Shown: one piece after another, positions 32,358-40,916 of the stretch
Position numbering within the stretch: the stretch's first letter is position 1
Layout: each line of letters starts with the position of its first letter
Source of the DNA: Trebonia sp036276115
GTDB lineage: Bacteria > Actinomycetota > Actinomycetes > Streptosporangiales > Streptosporangiaceae
DNA length: 64,000 bases
Assembly (NCBI GenBank): GCA_036276115.1
Contig: DATBEM010000121.1
Location: forward strand, 18,147-82,146
Direction of reading: 5' to 3'
The notes under the pieces: generated by a model
The model's input: the letters and a program-made list of their open reading frames with translations, nothing else
What the model was told of the DNA's origin: nothing
Database searches by the model: none
Program-made: the position numbers and the translations under genes

Positions 32358-33541
32358 GCGACGGCGTCAGCGCCTGGGGCGACAATTCCAATGGCCAGCT
32401 CGGGCAGGGAGACACGACCGGGGTCGCCGCGCCGACCCCGGTCAAGGGCCTGGGCACCGTGCGCAAGGTGGCGGCCGGCAGCGGCCACGTCGTGGCCCTG
32501 CTGGCCGACGGCACCGCGCTGAGCTGGGGACGCAACGCGTTCGGGCAGCTCGGCGACGGCACCATGAACAACCAGCTCCACCCCGTCCCGGTCAAGGGAC
32601 TGGCTGGCATCAAGGACATCATCCCGGGCGGCGGGCAGACGCTGTTCCTGCTCGAGGACGGCACCGTGTGGGGGGCCGGGGCCGGCTTCTTCGGCCTGCT
32701 GGGCCCGCAGAACCTCGGCCTGTGCCCGGTGGCGGTCCAGGTCACGGACATCTCCGGCGTGACCGAGCTGACCTCCGGGGGCGGGCACGCGCTCGCGCTG
32801 CGGGCCGACGGCTCGCTGTGGACGTGGGGCCGCGATGACTACGGGCAGCTCGGCGACGGCCCCAACCCGGAGAACGTGCCCGGGCGCAAGATGATGAACC
32901 ACTCCGAGCGGTCCTACTGGTCCCGGCCGCTGCCGACCCCGGTCAGCGGGGTCACGGGCGAGATCGCGGCGCTGGCGGCCGGGGGCGGGCACAGCACGGT
33001 CATCCTCAAGGACGGCACGATGCTGTCCTGGGGCGACAACGACCGCGGCCAGCTCGGCGACGGCACCATGGACCACCGGTCCAGCCCCGGCCCGGTGCCC
33101 GGGGTCACCGACGTGGTCGCGGCGGCCTGCGCCTACCACCACACGCTGGCCCTGCGCCAGGACGGCACCGTGCTCGCGTTCGGCATCAACGACCGCGGCC
33201 AGCTCGGCGACGGCACCACCGAGCACCGCCCGAGCGCGGTCCCGGTCAAGGGCCTGGCCGACGTGGTCGCGGTGACCTGCGCCGGCGGCGGCGGCGAGGC
33301 CGACCCGGGCAACTTCGGCAGCAGCATGGCCCTGCTGCGCGACGGCACGGTGATGGCCTGGGGCTGCAACGACCACGGCCAGCTGGGCGACGGCGGCACC
33401 AACCGCGGGCGGCTGGTCCCGGCGCCCGTTCCCGGCCTGTCCGGGATCGCCCAGATCACCTCGGGCGGCGAGATCCCCTTCAGCCGGGAGAACCCGGGCG
33501 GCGGCTATGCCCTCGCGGTCGCGGCCGCGAGCATCGCGTGA
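32354..33541 (+). CDS. RCC1-type seven-bladed beta-propeller protein
   Basis: 395 aa with seven RCC1 blades, each centred on a GQLGDG-type turn (GQLGQG, GQLGDG, GLLGPQ, GQLGDG four times). No signal peptide or other domain is seen, so it should be cytoplasmic. GTG 32354 overlaps the preceding stop and its own stop is followed 14 nt later by an SDR ATG. RCC1 propellers are usually binding scaffolds. Its place in the middle of a tailoring operon suggests a catalytic or scaffold role in product formation, which I cannot specify. Confidence 0.92.
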   Translation: MSDGVSAWGDNSNGQLGQGDTTGVAAPTPVKGLGTVRKVAAGSGHVVALLADGTALSWGRNAFGQLGDGTMNNQLHPVPVKGLAGIKDIIPGGGQTLFLLEDGTVWGAGAGFFGLLGPQNLGLCPVAVQVTDISGVTELTSGGGHALALRADGSLWTWGRDDYGQLGDGPNPENVPGRKMMNHSERSYWSRPLPTPVSGVTGEIAALAAGGGHSTVILKDGTMLSWGDNDRGQLGDGTMDHRSSPGPVPGVTDVVAAACAYHHTLALRQDGTVLAFGINDRGQLGDGTTEHRPSAVPVKGLADVVAVTCAGGGGEADPGNFGSSMALLRDGTVMAWGCNDHGQLGDGGTNRGRLVPAPVPGLSGIAQITSGGEIPFSRENPGGGYALAVAAASIA

Positions 33542-33555
33542 GGACGGGAGCGGAC

Positions 33556-34326
33556 ATGACGAGCGAGCAGGCAAGCGGCTGGCACGGCAAGCGGGTCCTG
33601 GTGGCCGGCGGCGACGGCGAGATCGGCCGGGTGATCTGCGCCGGCCTCGCCGCCCGGGGGGCCGACATCGCGGTCGCCAGCATCGACGCCGAGGCGGCCG
33701 AGAAGCTGGCCGCGAGCCTGGCCACCGGGGCGAACCGGGTGGCGGCCTACCAGGCCGACATCACCGACCAGGACAAGGCCGAGGGCCTCGCCCGCGAGAT
33801 CGCCGGGCAGTGGGGCGGGATCGACGTCCTGGTCAACTGCGCCGGGATCATGCGCGTCAGCCCGGCGCTGGAGTTCAGGGCGCCGGACTGGCGGGCGGTG
33901 GTGGAGACCAACCTCAACGCCGCGTTCTTCATCTCCCAGGCCGTCGGCCGGGTGATGATCGCCGGCGGCGGCGGGCGGATGGTGCACCTGTCCTCGGTCC
34001 GGGGCACGGTCGGCCTCGCCATCGGCGGGTTCGTCGCCTACGGGACGAGCAAGGCGGGCCTGCACCTGATGATCAAGCAGCTGGCGGCCGAATGGGGGCA
34101 GCACCAGGTCTCGGTCAACGGGGTCGCGGCCGGGTTCGTGCGCACCGCGATGTCGGCCGGCGCGGGCGAGGGCTTCCAGGCCATGGTCGCCGCGCGCACC
34201 CCGCTGGGCCGGGTGGCCGAGATCAGCGAGATCGCGAACGCGACGGTGTACCTCGCCGGGCCGGACGCCAGCTTCATCACCGGCCAGGTGCTCGCGGTCG
34301 ACGGCGGCCTGACCGCGACTCAGTGA
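33556..34326 (+). CDS. SDR-family oxidoreductase, paralogue of the 28626 SDR
   Basis: 256 aa classical SDR. The cofactor motif reads GGDGEIGR rather than TGxxxGIG. DVLVNCAG, HLSSVRG and YGTSKAG supply the active site. ATG 33556 follows a GGGAG; GTG 33538, which overlaps the RCC1 stop, is an alternative. The similarity to the minus-strand SDR suggests duplication within the cluster, with each copy serving one tailoring operon. Confidence 0.9.
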   Translation: MTSEQASGWHGKRVLVAGGDGEIGRVICAGLAARGADIAVASIDAEAAEKLAASLATGANRVAAYQADITDQDKAEGLAREIAGQWGGIDVLVNCAGIMRVSPALEFRAPDWRAVVETNLNAAFFISQAVGRVMIAGGGGRMVHLSSVRGTVGLAIGGFVAYGTSKAGLHLMIKQLAAEWGQHQVSVNGVAAGFVRTAMSAGAGEGFQAMVAARTPLGRVAEISEIANATVYLAGPDASFITGQVLAVDGGLTATQ

Positions 34327-34367
34327 CGGCTTCGACCCAGTGACGCTCCCCAGCGAAAGGCGCAGAC

Positions 34368-35432
34368 ATGACCATGACCAGTGACTCCCACGCGCTCCCG
34401 GGCACCCCCGAGGCGCCTCCCGCCATGCAGATGATGGAGATGCTCTACGGGGCGCTGGCGACCCAGATGATCTCGGCCGCGGCCGAGCTCGGCATCGCCG
34501 ACCTGCTGGCGGGCGGGCCCAAGACGGCGGACGAGCTGGCCACCGCCAGCGGGGCCGACCCGACCGGGCTGTACCGGCTGCTGCGCGGGCTGGCCGGCCT
34601 CGGCGTCTTCGCCGAGACCGCGCCGCGCACGTTCGCGACCACCCCGCTGGGCGACACGCTGCGCACCGACGCCGAGGGCTCGATGCGCTTCCTGGCCCAG
34701 GACGTGGGCGGCCGGACCCGGCTGCTGGCCTACTCCGAGCTGGCCCACAGCGTGCGGACCGGCAAGCCCGCCTTCGACAAGGCCCACGGCACCAGCATGT
34801 GGTCCTACCTGCAGTCCCACCCGGCCGAGCTGGCGGTGTTCGGCAAGGCCATGGGCAACCTGGCCAGCGCCGCCCACTCGGCCGCGTTCCAGTCCTATGA
34901 CCTGTCCGGCGTGCGCCGCCTGGTCGACGTTGGCGGCGGCGAGGGCTACCTGATCGCGGCCCTGCTGCCGTACTACCCGGACATGACCGGCGTGCTGTTC
35001 GACGAGCCGCACGTCGCGCAGGGGGCCGCCGCGGTCTTCGCCGCGGCCGGGCTGAGCGACCGGACCGAGGTCGCCAGCGGCGACGCCTTCTCCGCGGTGC
35101 CGGCCGACGGCGACGTCTACGTGCTGTCCTCGATCTTGTTCAGCTACCTGGACGATGAGTCGGTCACGCTGCTGTCGAACATCCGCAAGGTCATGAACTC
35201 GGCGGGGCGGATCTTGATCCTGGAGCCGGTCCTGCCCGAGGGGAACGCCTACCACCCGGGCAAGCTGCTCGACGTCACCCAGCTCGCGCTGCACCGCGGC
35301 GGCGTCCGGGGCCAGGCGGAGTTCGAGGCGCTGTTCGCGGCGGCGGGCCTGCGCCTGGGCGAGATCCGGCGCATGTGGCCGTCGGCGCCGACCGACATGA
35401 TCGTGGCGGTCGCCGCCGAGGGCGCGCAGTGA
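34368..35432 (+). CDS. SAM-dependent O-methyltransferase (TcmN/hydroxyneurosporene type)
   Basis: 354 aa. An N-terminal dimerisation winged helix (MMEMLYGALATQMISAAAELGIADLL, parts quoted) is followed by the SAM motif LVDVGGGEGYLIAALL, then LFDEPHVAQGAA and ILILEPVLPEG. This layout is that of O-methyltransferases acting on aromatic polyketide phenols. ATG 34368 or ATG 34374 may be used. The next SDR gene overlaps the stop (GTGA). Confidence 0.92.
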   Translation: MTMTSDSHALPGTPEAPPAMQMMEMLYGALATQMISAAAELGIADLLAGGPKTADELATASGADPTGLYRLLRGLAGLGVFAETAPRTFATTPLGDTLRTDAEGSMRFLAQDVGGRTRLLAYSELAHSVRTGKPAFDKAHGTSMWSYLQSHPAELAVFGKAMGNLASAAHSAAFQSYDLSGVRRLVDVGGGEGYLIAALLPYYPDMTGVLFDEPHVAQGAAAVFAAAGLSDRTEVASGDAFSAVPADGDVYVLSSILFSYLDDESVTLLSNIRKVMNSAGRILILEPVLPEGNAYHPGKLLDVTQLALHRGGVRGQAEFEALFAAAGLRLGEIRRMWPSAPTDMIVAVAAEGAQ

Positions 35433-36205
35433 GCGCGGGCGTCGCCAGCTACCCCGACCTGCCGGGCAAGGTCGCGGTGGTCACGGCGGGCTCGCGCGGC
35501 ATCGGGGCGCAGACCTGCCGGCACTTCGCCGCCAACGGGATGAAGGTCGCGGTCTGCGGCCGGGACGCCGAGGCGATCAAGTCGGTGGTGGCCGACATCG
35601 AGGCGGCCGGAGGCAAGGCGGTCGGCGTCGCGGCCGACTGCACCGACCCGGCCGCCCTGCAGTCGCTGCGGGCGACCACCGAGCAGGCCCTGGGGCCGGT
35701 TGACGTGCTGGCCGCGTTCGCCGGCTTCGACACCGGCCCGGCCCCGGTCGAGCAGGTGACCGAGGAGGGCTGGCGGGCCGTCATCGACGGCAACCTCACC
35801 GCCACCTTCCTCACCATCAGCGCGTTCCTGCCGGGCATGATCGAGCGCCAGCGCGGCTCCATCATCACCATGTCCTCGGCGGCGGGGCGGCTGCCGGGCT
35901 GGTCGTCGGTGGCGTACGCGGCCGCCAAGGCGGGCATCCTCATGCTCACCCGGCGCACCGCCCTCGACGTCGGCCGGCACAACATCCGGGTCAACGCCAT
36001 CGCCCCGTCGGCCATCCTCACCGAGCGCCAGGAGCAGCGGATCCCGGTGGCCGTGCGCGAGCAGGTCATCAAGGAGCAGTTCCTCATCGCCCGCTGGGGG
36101 ACCCCGGAGGACTGCGCCAACGCGGCGCTGTTCCTCGCGTCCGACGCGTCGTCGTGGATCACCGGGGACACGATCGACATCGCCGGCGGAAAGATCATGA
36201 TCTAA
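35429..36205 (+). CDS. SDR-family oxidoreductase
   Basis: 258 aa FabG-like SDR: TAGSRGIGAQT, active-site MSSAAG and YAAAKAG, and a C-terminus ending GDTIDIAGGKIMI. The usual NNAG reads AFAG. GTG 35429 overlaps the methyltransferase stop, and the MDR gene follows after 9 nt with an AAGGAG. A polyketide ketoreductase or dehydrogenase role is likely. Confidence 0.9.
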   Translation: MSAGVASYPDLPGKVAVVTAGSRGIGAQTCRHFAANGMKVAVCGRDAEAIKSVVADIEAAGGKAVGVAADCTDPAALQSLRATTEQALGPVDVLAAFAGFDTGPAPVEQVTEEGWRAVIDGNLTATFLTISAFLPGMIERQRGSIITMSSAAGRLPGWSSVAYAAAKAGILMLTRRTALDVGRHNIRVNAIAPSAILTERQEQRIPVAVREQVIKEQFLIARWGTPEDCANAALFLASDASSWITGDTIDIAGGKIMI

Positions 36206-36214
36206 GGAGTCCCG

Positions 36215-37240
36215 ATGCAATCCCTTGAGGTCGTGGCGGTCACCAAGGCCCCCGGGCCGGACAGCCTGCAGCTCAAGCCAACGGCGATCGCCGACCCTCC
36301 GGCCGGGCACGCGCGCGTCCGGGTCGAGGCGGCCGGCGTCTCCTACGGCGACCTTCTCTTCCAGCGCGGGGTCGTGCCCGGCGGCCCCAAGCCGCCGTTC
36401 ACGCCCGGCTGCGACCTCACCGGCGTGGTCGAGTCGGCCGGCGCGGGGGTGACCAGCGTGCGGCCCGGGGACCGGGTCACCGCGCTGGTCGTCTCGGGCG
36501 GGTACAGCACGGTGGCCAACGTGCCCGCCGAGCGGCTGGTCAAGGTCCCCGACGGCCTGGACCCGGTGCGGGTGGCGGCGGTGACGCTGAACTACTTCAT
36601 CGCCTACCAGATGCTGCACCGGGTGGCCCGGGTCACCAGTGGCCAGCGCATCCTGGTGCACGGCGCCTCGGGCGGGGTCGGCCTGGCCTTCCTCCAGCTC
36701 GCCGCCCAGATCGGCGGCGTGACGGCCTGGGGCACCACCTCGGCCGCCAACTTCGACATCGTCAAGGACAACGGGGCGACCCCGATCGACTACCGCGCCG
36801 GGGACTTCAGCCGGGTCGTGCGGGCGGCGGGCGGCCACCTCGACGCGGTCTTCGACCACATCGGCGGCACCCAGTTCCTGAAGTCCTACAGCGTGCTGCG
36901 CCGGGGCGGGATCCTCGTCGCCTACGGGCAGAACGCGGCCCTGCGCAACGGGCGGCCGGACATGCTGGCGGGCGCGGTCGGCTTCCTGGGCGGGATCGCC
37001 GCGCCCAAGCTGCTGCCCGACGGGCGCCGGACCATGTTCTACAACGCCTGGCTGCTGGAGAAGACCGAGCCGGAGGCGTACCGCACGGACCTGACCGCGG
37101 TGCTGGCCCTCCTGGCGCAGGGCAAGATCGCGCCCAAGTCCGTCGCCACCATGCCCATCGCGCAGGCGAGCAAGGCGTTCCAGCTGCTGGAGGACGGGGT
37201 GAGCGGCAAGCTCGTCCTGGACTGCGCGCAGGCCGCCTGA
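36215..37240 (+). CDS. MDR-family quinone oxidoreductase-like protein
   Basis: 341 aa. The GroES-like domain has TPGCDLTGVVESAG, and the NADPH motif is VHGASGGVGLAFLQLAAQIG (parts quoted). No zinc ligands are visible. DHIGGTQFLKSYSVLRRGG is typical of zeta-crystallin-like reductases. It is tailored to an enone or quinone substrate, to judge by family and context. Confidence 0.88.
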   Translation: MQSLEVVAVTKAPGPDSLQLKPTAIADPPAGHARVRVEAAGVSYGDLLFQRGVVPGGPKPPFTPGCDLTGVVESAGAGVTSVRPGDRVTALVVSGGYSTVANVPAERLVKVPDGLDPVRVAAVTLNYFIAYQMLHRVARVTSGQRILVHGASGGVGLAFLQLAAQIGGVTAWGTTSAANFDIVKDNGATPIDYRAGDFSRVVRAAGGHLDAVFDHIGGTQFLKSYSVLRRGGILVAYGQNAALRNGRPDMLAGAVGFLGGIAAPKLLPDGRRTMFYNAWLLEKTEPEAYRTDLTAVLALLAQGKIAPKSVATMPIAQASKAFQLLEDGVSGKLVLDCAQAA

Positions 37241-37272
37241 CCGGACCAGAAGCCGAAGAAAGGCAGCTCGCG

Positions 37273-37899
37273 ATGACGGTCACGCAGCACGGCACGTTCG
37301 ATTTCACGCTCATGTACCTCACGCACGCGGCCTTCCGCCGGGACCTGGGACGGCTCGCGGACGCGGTCGCGGCCGGGCGGGCCTGCACCAAGGGGGCGCA
37401 GGCGGGCTGGACCGTGTTCAAGGACCAGCTCAACGTGCACCACAGCGTGGAGGACGCCGCCTTGTGGCCCAAGGTGGCCAGCGCGGCCCGCGGCCGGCCC
37501 GACGCGGTCGCCCTGATGGCGGAGATGGAGGCGGAGCACGCGGCCCTGCACCCCCGGCTGGACGCGGTCGAGGCCGCCCTGGCGCACCGGGGCGCCGACC
37601 TCGCCAGCCGGGTCGCCGGCCTCGGCGACGTGCTCGAGCGGCACATGCGGCATGAGGAGGACAGCGCCCTCCCGCTCATCGAGGAGGTGCTCCCGCCGCG
37701 GGACTGGGGCGCCTTCCGCAGCGCGATGGCGCGCCGCCAGGGGGTCAGGGGAGCGGCCATGTACGTTCCCTGGGTCCTGGACGGGCTCGGGCCGGCCGAC
37801 CAGCGCCGGTTCATGATCGACATGGGGCGGCGGGTGCAGGTCGCCAACACGCTCGTCTTCCAGTGGAACTACAAGGTGCGCCACCTCTGGGGCCGCTAG
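37273..37899 (+). CDS. Hemerythrin-like (HHE) domain protein
   Basis: 208 aa helical protein. Diiron-type ligands are placed in LTHAAFRRDL, VHHSVEDAALWP, EHAALHPRLDAV and ERHMRHEEDSALP, in the spacing of HHE domains. The last 60 residues (RFMIDMGRRVQVANTLVFQW) are not part of the domain. Last gene of the plus tailoring operon, 32 nt after the MDR gene. Oxygen or redox sensing, or a diiron oxygenase role, are both possible. Confidence 0.85.
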   Translation: MTVTQHGTFDFTLMYLTHAAFRRDLGRLADAVAAGRACTKGAQAGWTVFKDQLNVHHSVEDAALWPKVASAARGRPDAVALMAEMEAEHAALHPRLDAVEAALAHRGADLASRVAGLGDVLERHMRHEEDSALPLIEEVLPPRDWGAFRSAMARRQGVRGAAMYVPWVLDGLGPADQRRFMIDMGRRVQVANTLVFQWNYKVRHLWGR

Positions 37900-37941
37900 G
37901 CCCCGGCCGCCCTCCCGCGCGCCGGCGTTCTTCCCTCCGGC

Positions 37942-39729
37942 CTACCGGTAGGCCCACGACCATTGCTGGTTGGCCCCGGCGTTGCAGGTCCATAGCTCCA
38001 GCGGGGTGCCCGCGGCGGTGGCGCCGCCGGTCACGTCCAGGCACAGGCCGGACTGCTGGCCGACGATCGTCCCGCCCGCCGCCACGGTCCACTTCTGGTT
38101 GGCCCCGCCGTTGCACGGCCACAGCTCGACCTTGGTGCCGGGGGCGGTCTGGTTGTCGTAGGCGTCGAGGCACTCGGTGGCGCCCATGGTGCGCAGCTCG
38201 CCGGCCGGGGTCGGCGACCATTCCTGGTTGATGCCGCCGTTGCAGCCCCAGATCTCCTCCCCGGTGCCGGGGAAGTAGACGTATGGCCCGGGGGCGGCAT
38301 TGCCCCGGGTGTCCAGGCAGTCGCCGGACTGCGCGCTGACGAGCTCGCCGGTGCCGCCGGTCCCCGACGCCGGGACGGCCGCGATGAGGGTGACGCCGCC
38401 AGGCTGCACGGTCGTGGTGAAGGTGCCGGCCACGGTGCCATCGGACCCGCCGCTCCACAGGTCGGTGACGCTGGCCGCCCCGGTCAGCCCGAGCTGGGCC
38501 AGCGGCACGCTGAACGAGTGGCTGGCGCTGGTGTCGGTGTTGAATATCCCGATGTCCCAGGTGCCATTGCCCTGGCGCTTGGCGAAGACCTGCTCGCTGC
38601 CGCTGTCGATGACCCGGCCGGCCGGGATGCCGTCCTGGTCGACCGCGATCACGGCGGCGTCGCGCAGGAGGGCCAGGTCGCCGGAGTCGAGGTGGGTCAG
38701 GTCGCTGCCGAGCAGCAGCGGGGCGCTGGCCAGCGACCACAGTGACAGCTGCGACTGCCGCTCGGGGGCGGTGAGCCCGTCGTTGCCGCCGTTCCCGACC
38801 TCGACGGAGTCGTAGTCATTCCAGCCGCCGGGGCCGCCGTAGGGCTGCCAGCTGGCGGCGGCGTCGAGCCGGCCGGACACGTTGCCCCAGTCGGTGAGCG
38901 GGTAGCTGCTGCCGCCGGACCCGCAGTAGCACTCGATGTCCCCGCCGGTGCGCCAGCCGTTGGCAAGCGATGACCAGGTGGGGCCGTCGGCGATGTTCAG
39001 GCTGTTGGACAGCTCGAGCGCGATCGGGCGGCCGGACTGCTGCAGGGCGGTGGACCAGGCCTGCACGTCCGGCAGGTCGAACGAGCCGACCCCGTCCAGC
39101 TTCACGTAGTCCACGCCCCAGGCGGCGAGCTCGTCCGCCCAGGAGTTGATGAACGCCTGCGCGCCCGGCTTGCTGTAGTCGATCCCCTGCATTCCGCCGC
39201 AGTTGTAGTTGTTCTCGCCCGCCCCGTCGGCGATCTGGGCAGCGGTATAGGAGGTGCCCTGGATCGGGGTGTTCTGGGCGACGGCCTGGTCGGAGATGCC
39301 CGGCGTCAGGTACAGGCCGAACTTCAGGCCCAGCCCGTGCACGTAACTGGCGACGACCGCGATGCCGTTGGTGGAGCCGCTGGGCGGGAACGCGCTGGCG
39401 TTGGTCACCCACCGCCCGTTGGAGTCCACGGCCGGCCCCTGGCCGCCGGGGCAGTTGTACCAGAAGTCGTCCTGGTTGACGTAGTCGTAGCCAAGCCCGT
39501 GCAGGCCGCTGGAGACCAGGGCGCTGGCCTGCGCCTCGTCCTTGGCGGCGGTGGGGGCCGAGCGCAGGAAGCTCCAGCTGCTCCAGCCCATGAGCGGCGC
39601 GCTGGCCGCCAGCCCGTTGTTCGCGGCCAGCGCCGGCGGTGGCGCCGCCACCGCCGCGAGCCCGAGGCCCGCGATGATGGCGGCGGCCAGCGCCAGCGCC
39701 GCCTGCCGTGGTCGTGTACGTGGACGCAT
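37942..39729 (-). CDS. Secreted GH27 alpha-galactosidase with ricin-B lectin domain
   Basis: 595 aa. A twin-Arg-like basic start and hydrophobic core form a signal peptide cleaved near residue 36. The GH27 catalytic barrel covers about residues 40-350: MGWSSWSFL, nucleophile Asp212 in YVKLDGVG, acid/base Asp264 in RTGGDIE. A beta-sandwich follows (about 355-455), then a ricin-B/CBM13 trefoil (about 462-595) with three QxW-type repeats (NQEW, NQKW, NQQW). GGGAGG precedes ATG 39729. It should release galactose from extracellular polymers. Confidence 0.95.
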   Translation of the reverse strand: MRPRTRPRQAALALAAAIIAGLGLAAVAAPPPALAANNGLAASAPLMGWSSWSFLRSAPTAAKDEAQASALVSSGLHGLGYDYVNQDDFWYNCPGGQGPAVDSNGRWVTNASAFPPSGSTNGIAVVASYVHGLGLKFGLYLTPGISDQAVAQNTPIQGTSYTAAQIADGAGENNYNCGGMQGIDYSKPGAQAFINSWADELAAWGVDYVKLDGVGSFDLPDVQAWSTALQQSGRPIALELSNSLNIADGPTWSSLANGWRTGGDIECYCGSGGSSYPLTDWGNVSGRLDAAASWQPYGGPGGWNDYDSVEVGNGGNDGLTAPERQSQLSLWSLASAPLLLGSDLTHLDSGDLALLRDAAVIAVDQDGIPAGRVIDSGSEQVFAKRQGNGTWDIGIFNTDTSASHSFSVPLAQLGLTGAASVTDLWSGGSDGTVAGTFTTTVQPGGVTLIAAVPASGTGGTGELVSAQSGDCLDTRGNAAPGPYVYFPGTGEEIWGCNGGINQEWSPTPAGELRTMGATECLDAYDNQTAPGTKVELWPCNGGANQKWTVAAGGTIVGQQSGLCLDVTGGATAAGTPLELWTCNAGANQQWSWAYR

Positions 39730-39810
39730 CGGTCCTCCCGCGCTTGAGGAAACGTAAACCGACGATCCGTCGCACTTATCACCATGTCAATACGAGAACT
39801 GAAACAAGAA

Positions 39811-39826
39811 CGTTCACAAATGAACG
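39811..39826. promoter_or_regulatory. Inverted repeat between alpha-galactosidase and EF-Tu domain III-like genes
   Basis: CGTTCA-CAAA-TGAACG, perfect 6-bp arms, in the AT-richer divergent region 39750-39826. It may be the operator of a sugar-responsive repressor for the alpha-galactosidase gene. Confidence 0.4.
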
Positions 39827-39867
39827 GGCAGGCTGCCCGCGGCATGGCACGACCTGGCCGGGCCCGG

Positions 39868-39873
39868 TAGCGT
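39868..39873 (+). promoter_or_regulatory. -10 box TAGCGT, leaderless arrangement
   Basis: TAGCGT, 6 nt, ATG 39880. The spacing predicts transcription from the start codon itself; no Shine-Dalgarno is present. Confidence 0.5.
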
Positions 39874-39879
39874 CGGGGC

Positions 39880-40284
39880 ATGTTCAGCAAGCGCCGCGGC
39901 CCCGGCGGACCGGGCGGCGCCCCCCAGGATCACCATGCCCCTCAAGGCCACCAGGCACCCCGCGATCACGCCAGCGCGGCCGGCCCCGTCCTCCCGGCCC
40001 GGACCGAGTTCGAGGGGCAGTTCTTCCTCCTCGACCGGGGCCAGGGCGGGCGGCGCACCCCGGTCTTCAGCCACTACCGGCCGGTGTTCCGGTTCGATGA
40101 CGCCTACGTGGCCGGCACGGTCACGCTGCCGGAGGGCACCGAGATGATGATGCCGGGCGGCGACTGGACGACGGTGACGGTCCAGCTGGCCCAGCCCGCC
40201 CCGATGGAGGCGGGCATGCACTTCTCGGTCCACGAGGACGACCGCCGGGTCGGCACCGGCCAGGTGACGCGGGTCATCCGCTGA
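39880..40284 (+). CDS. Stand-alone EF-Tu domain III-like protein
   Basis: 134 aa. The first 40 residues are low-complexity, Gly/Pro/His-rich. Residues about 42-134 match the C-terminal beta-barrel of EF-Tu step by step: FEGQFFLLDRGQGGRRTPVF, then HYRPVFRF, LPEGTEMMMPG, and VGTGQVTRVI. The GTPase domain and domain II are absent. EF-Tu domain III normally contacts tRNA, EF-Ts and antibiotics such as kirromycin, so a decoy, binding or regulatory role can be imagined but not shown. Confidence 0.85.
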   Translation: MFSKRRGPGGPGGAPQDHHAPQGHQAPRDHASAAGPVLPARTEFEGQFFLLDRGQGGRRTPVFSHYRPVFRFDDAYVAGTVTLPEGTEMMMPGGDWTTVTVQLAQPAPMEAGMHFSVHEDDRRVGTGQVTRVIR

Positions 40285-40287
40285 CCC

Positions 40288-40304
40288 GCGCGGGCCGCCC
40301 GCGC
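40288..40304. terminator. Hairpin between convergent genes
   Basis: GCGCGGG-CCG-CCCGCGC, a 7-bp perfect stem lying between stops at 40284 and 40309. Confidence 0.5.
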
Positions 40305-40308
40305 CTGC

Positions 40309-40806
40309 TCAGGCGGACGCGTGCTGGGAGTCGGCGTGGATGCGGTCGATGCAGATCGCGATGGCGATCATGAGCGCCGGGTCCTGCCCGCCGGGCACGT
40401 CCACCCAGTAGGTGTCGCGCATCCGCCACCGCTCGCGCGACATCTGCCCGCAGACGATGCCGTCGAGGTCGCGGATCTCGAAGTCCTTGCCGGTGAAGTT
40501 GCCGGTCGCCGCCAGCTCGCGGCCGTCGGCCAGGGTGATCTCGTACCGCTGCTTGAACAGCGAGAAGGCCTGCCGGACGGAGGCCGCGACGGTCCCGGCG
40601 CCGTCCTCCACCCGCAGCGTCTCCCGCCACGCGAACAGCTTGCGGCGGATCAGGGCGCGCACGGTGCCGCCCGTGTCCAGCAGGGTGAACGCCTCCCGGC
40701 TGAACGGCCCGCTGCCGTCGACCAGGAACGCCTGGGCGCCGGACTCGTCCTCGATCCAGAAGTCCGACGTGAATGAGAAGAGCTTCTCCCGCACCAGGTA
40801 TCGCAT
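40309..40806 (-). CDS. LURP-one-related (tubby-like fold) protein
   Basis: 165 aa. MRYLVREKLFSFTSDFWIEDESG, AFLVDGSG, IRRKLFAWRETLRVEDGAG and FEIRDLDG (first quoted in part: YLVREKLFSFTSDFWI) follow the LURP-one beta-barrel pattern. Bacterial members have no firm function; phospholipid scrambling or membrane binding has been suggested for relatives. It faces the TetR gene across 110 nt that hold the TetR promoter. Confidence 0.82.
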   Translation of the reverse strand: MRYLVREKLFSFTSDFWIEDESGAQAFLVDGSGPFSREAFTLLDTGGTVRALIRRKLFAWRETLRVEDGAGTVAASVRQAFSLFKQRYEITLADGRELAATGNFTGKDFEIRDLDGIVCGQMSRERWRMRDTYWVDVPGGQDPALMIAIAICIDRIHADSQHASA

Positions 40807-40874
40807 GCCCGGGCCAACGAGCCAGCCGGTCGCGGCGTTCCCGGGGGTGGTGTTCCCTGAGGTGACGGCAAGAC

Positions 40875-40909
40875 TGAGAGCTTGACTCTCAAATTGAGAG
40901 TGCTACTAT
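40875..40909 (+). promoter_or_regulatory. TetR promoter with overlapping operators
   Basis: TTGACT (40882-40887), 16 nt, TACTAT (40904-40909), then 7 nt to GTG 40917, so the transcript should be leaderless. ACTCTCAA-A-TTGAGAGT (40885-40901) is a perfect palindrome inside the promoter, and TGAGAG-N5-CTCTCA (40875-40891) shares its left half. Three half-sites in a row suggest cooperative autorepression. Confidence 0.72.
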
Positions 40910-40916
40910 CAATCCT

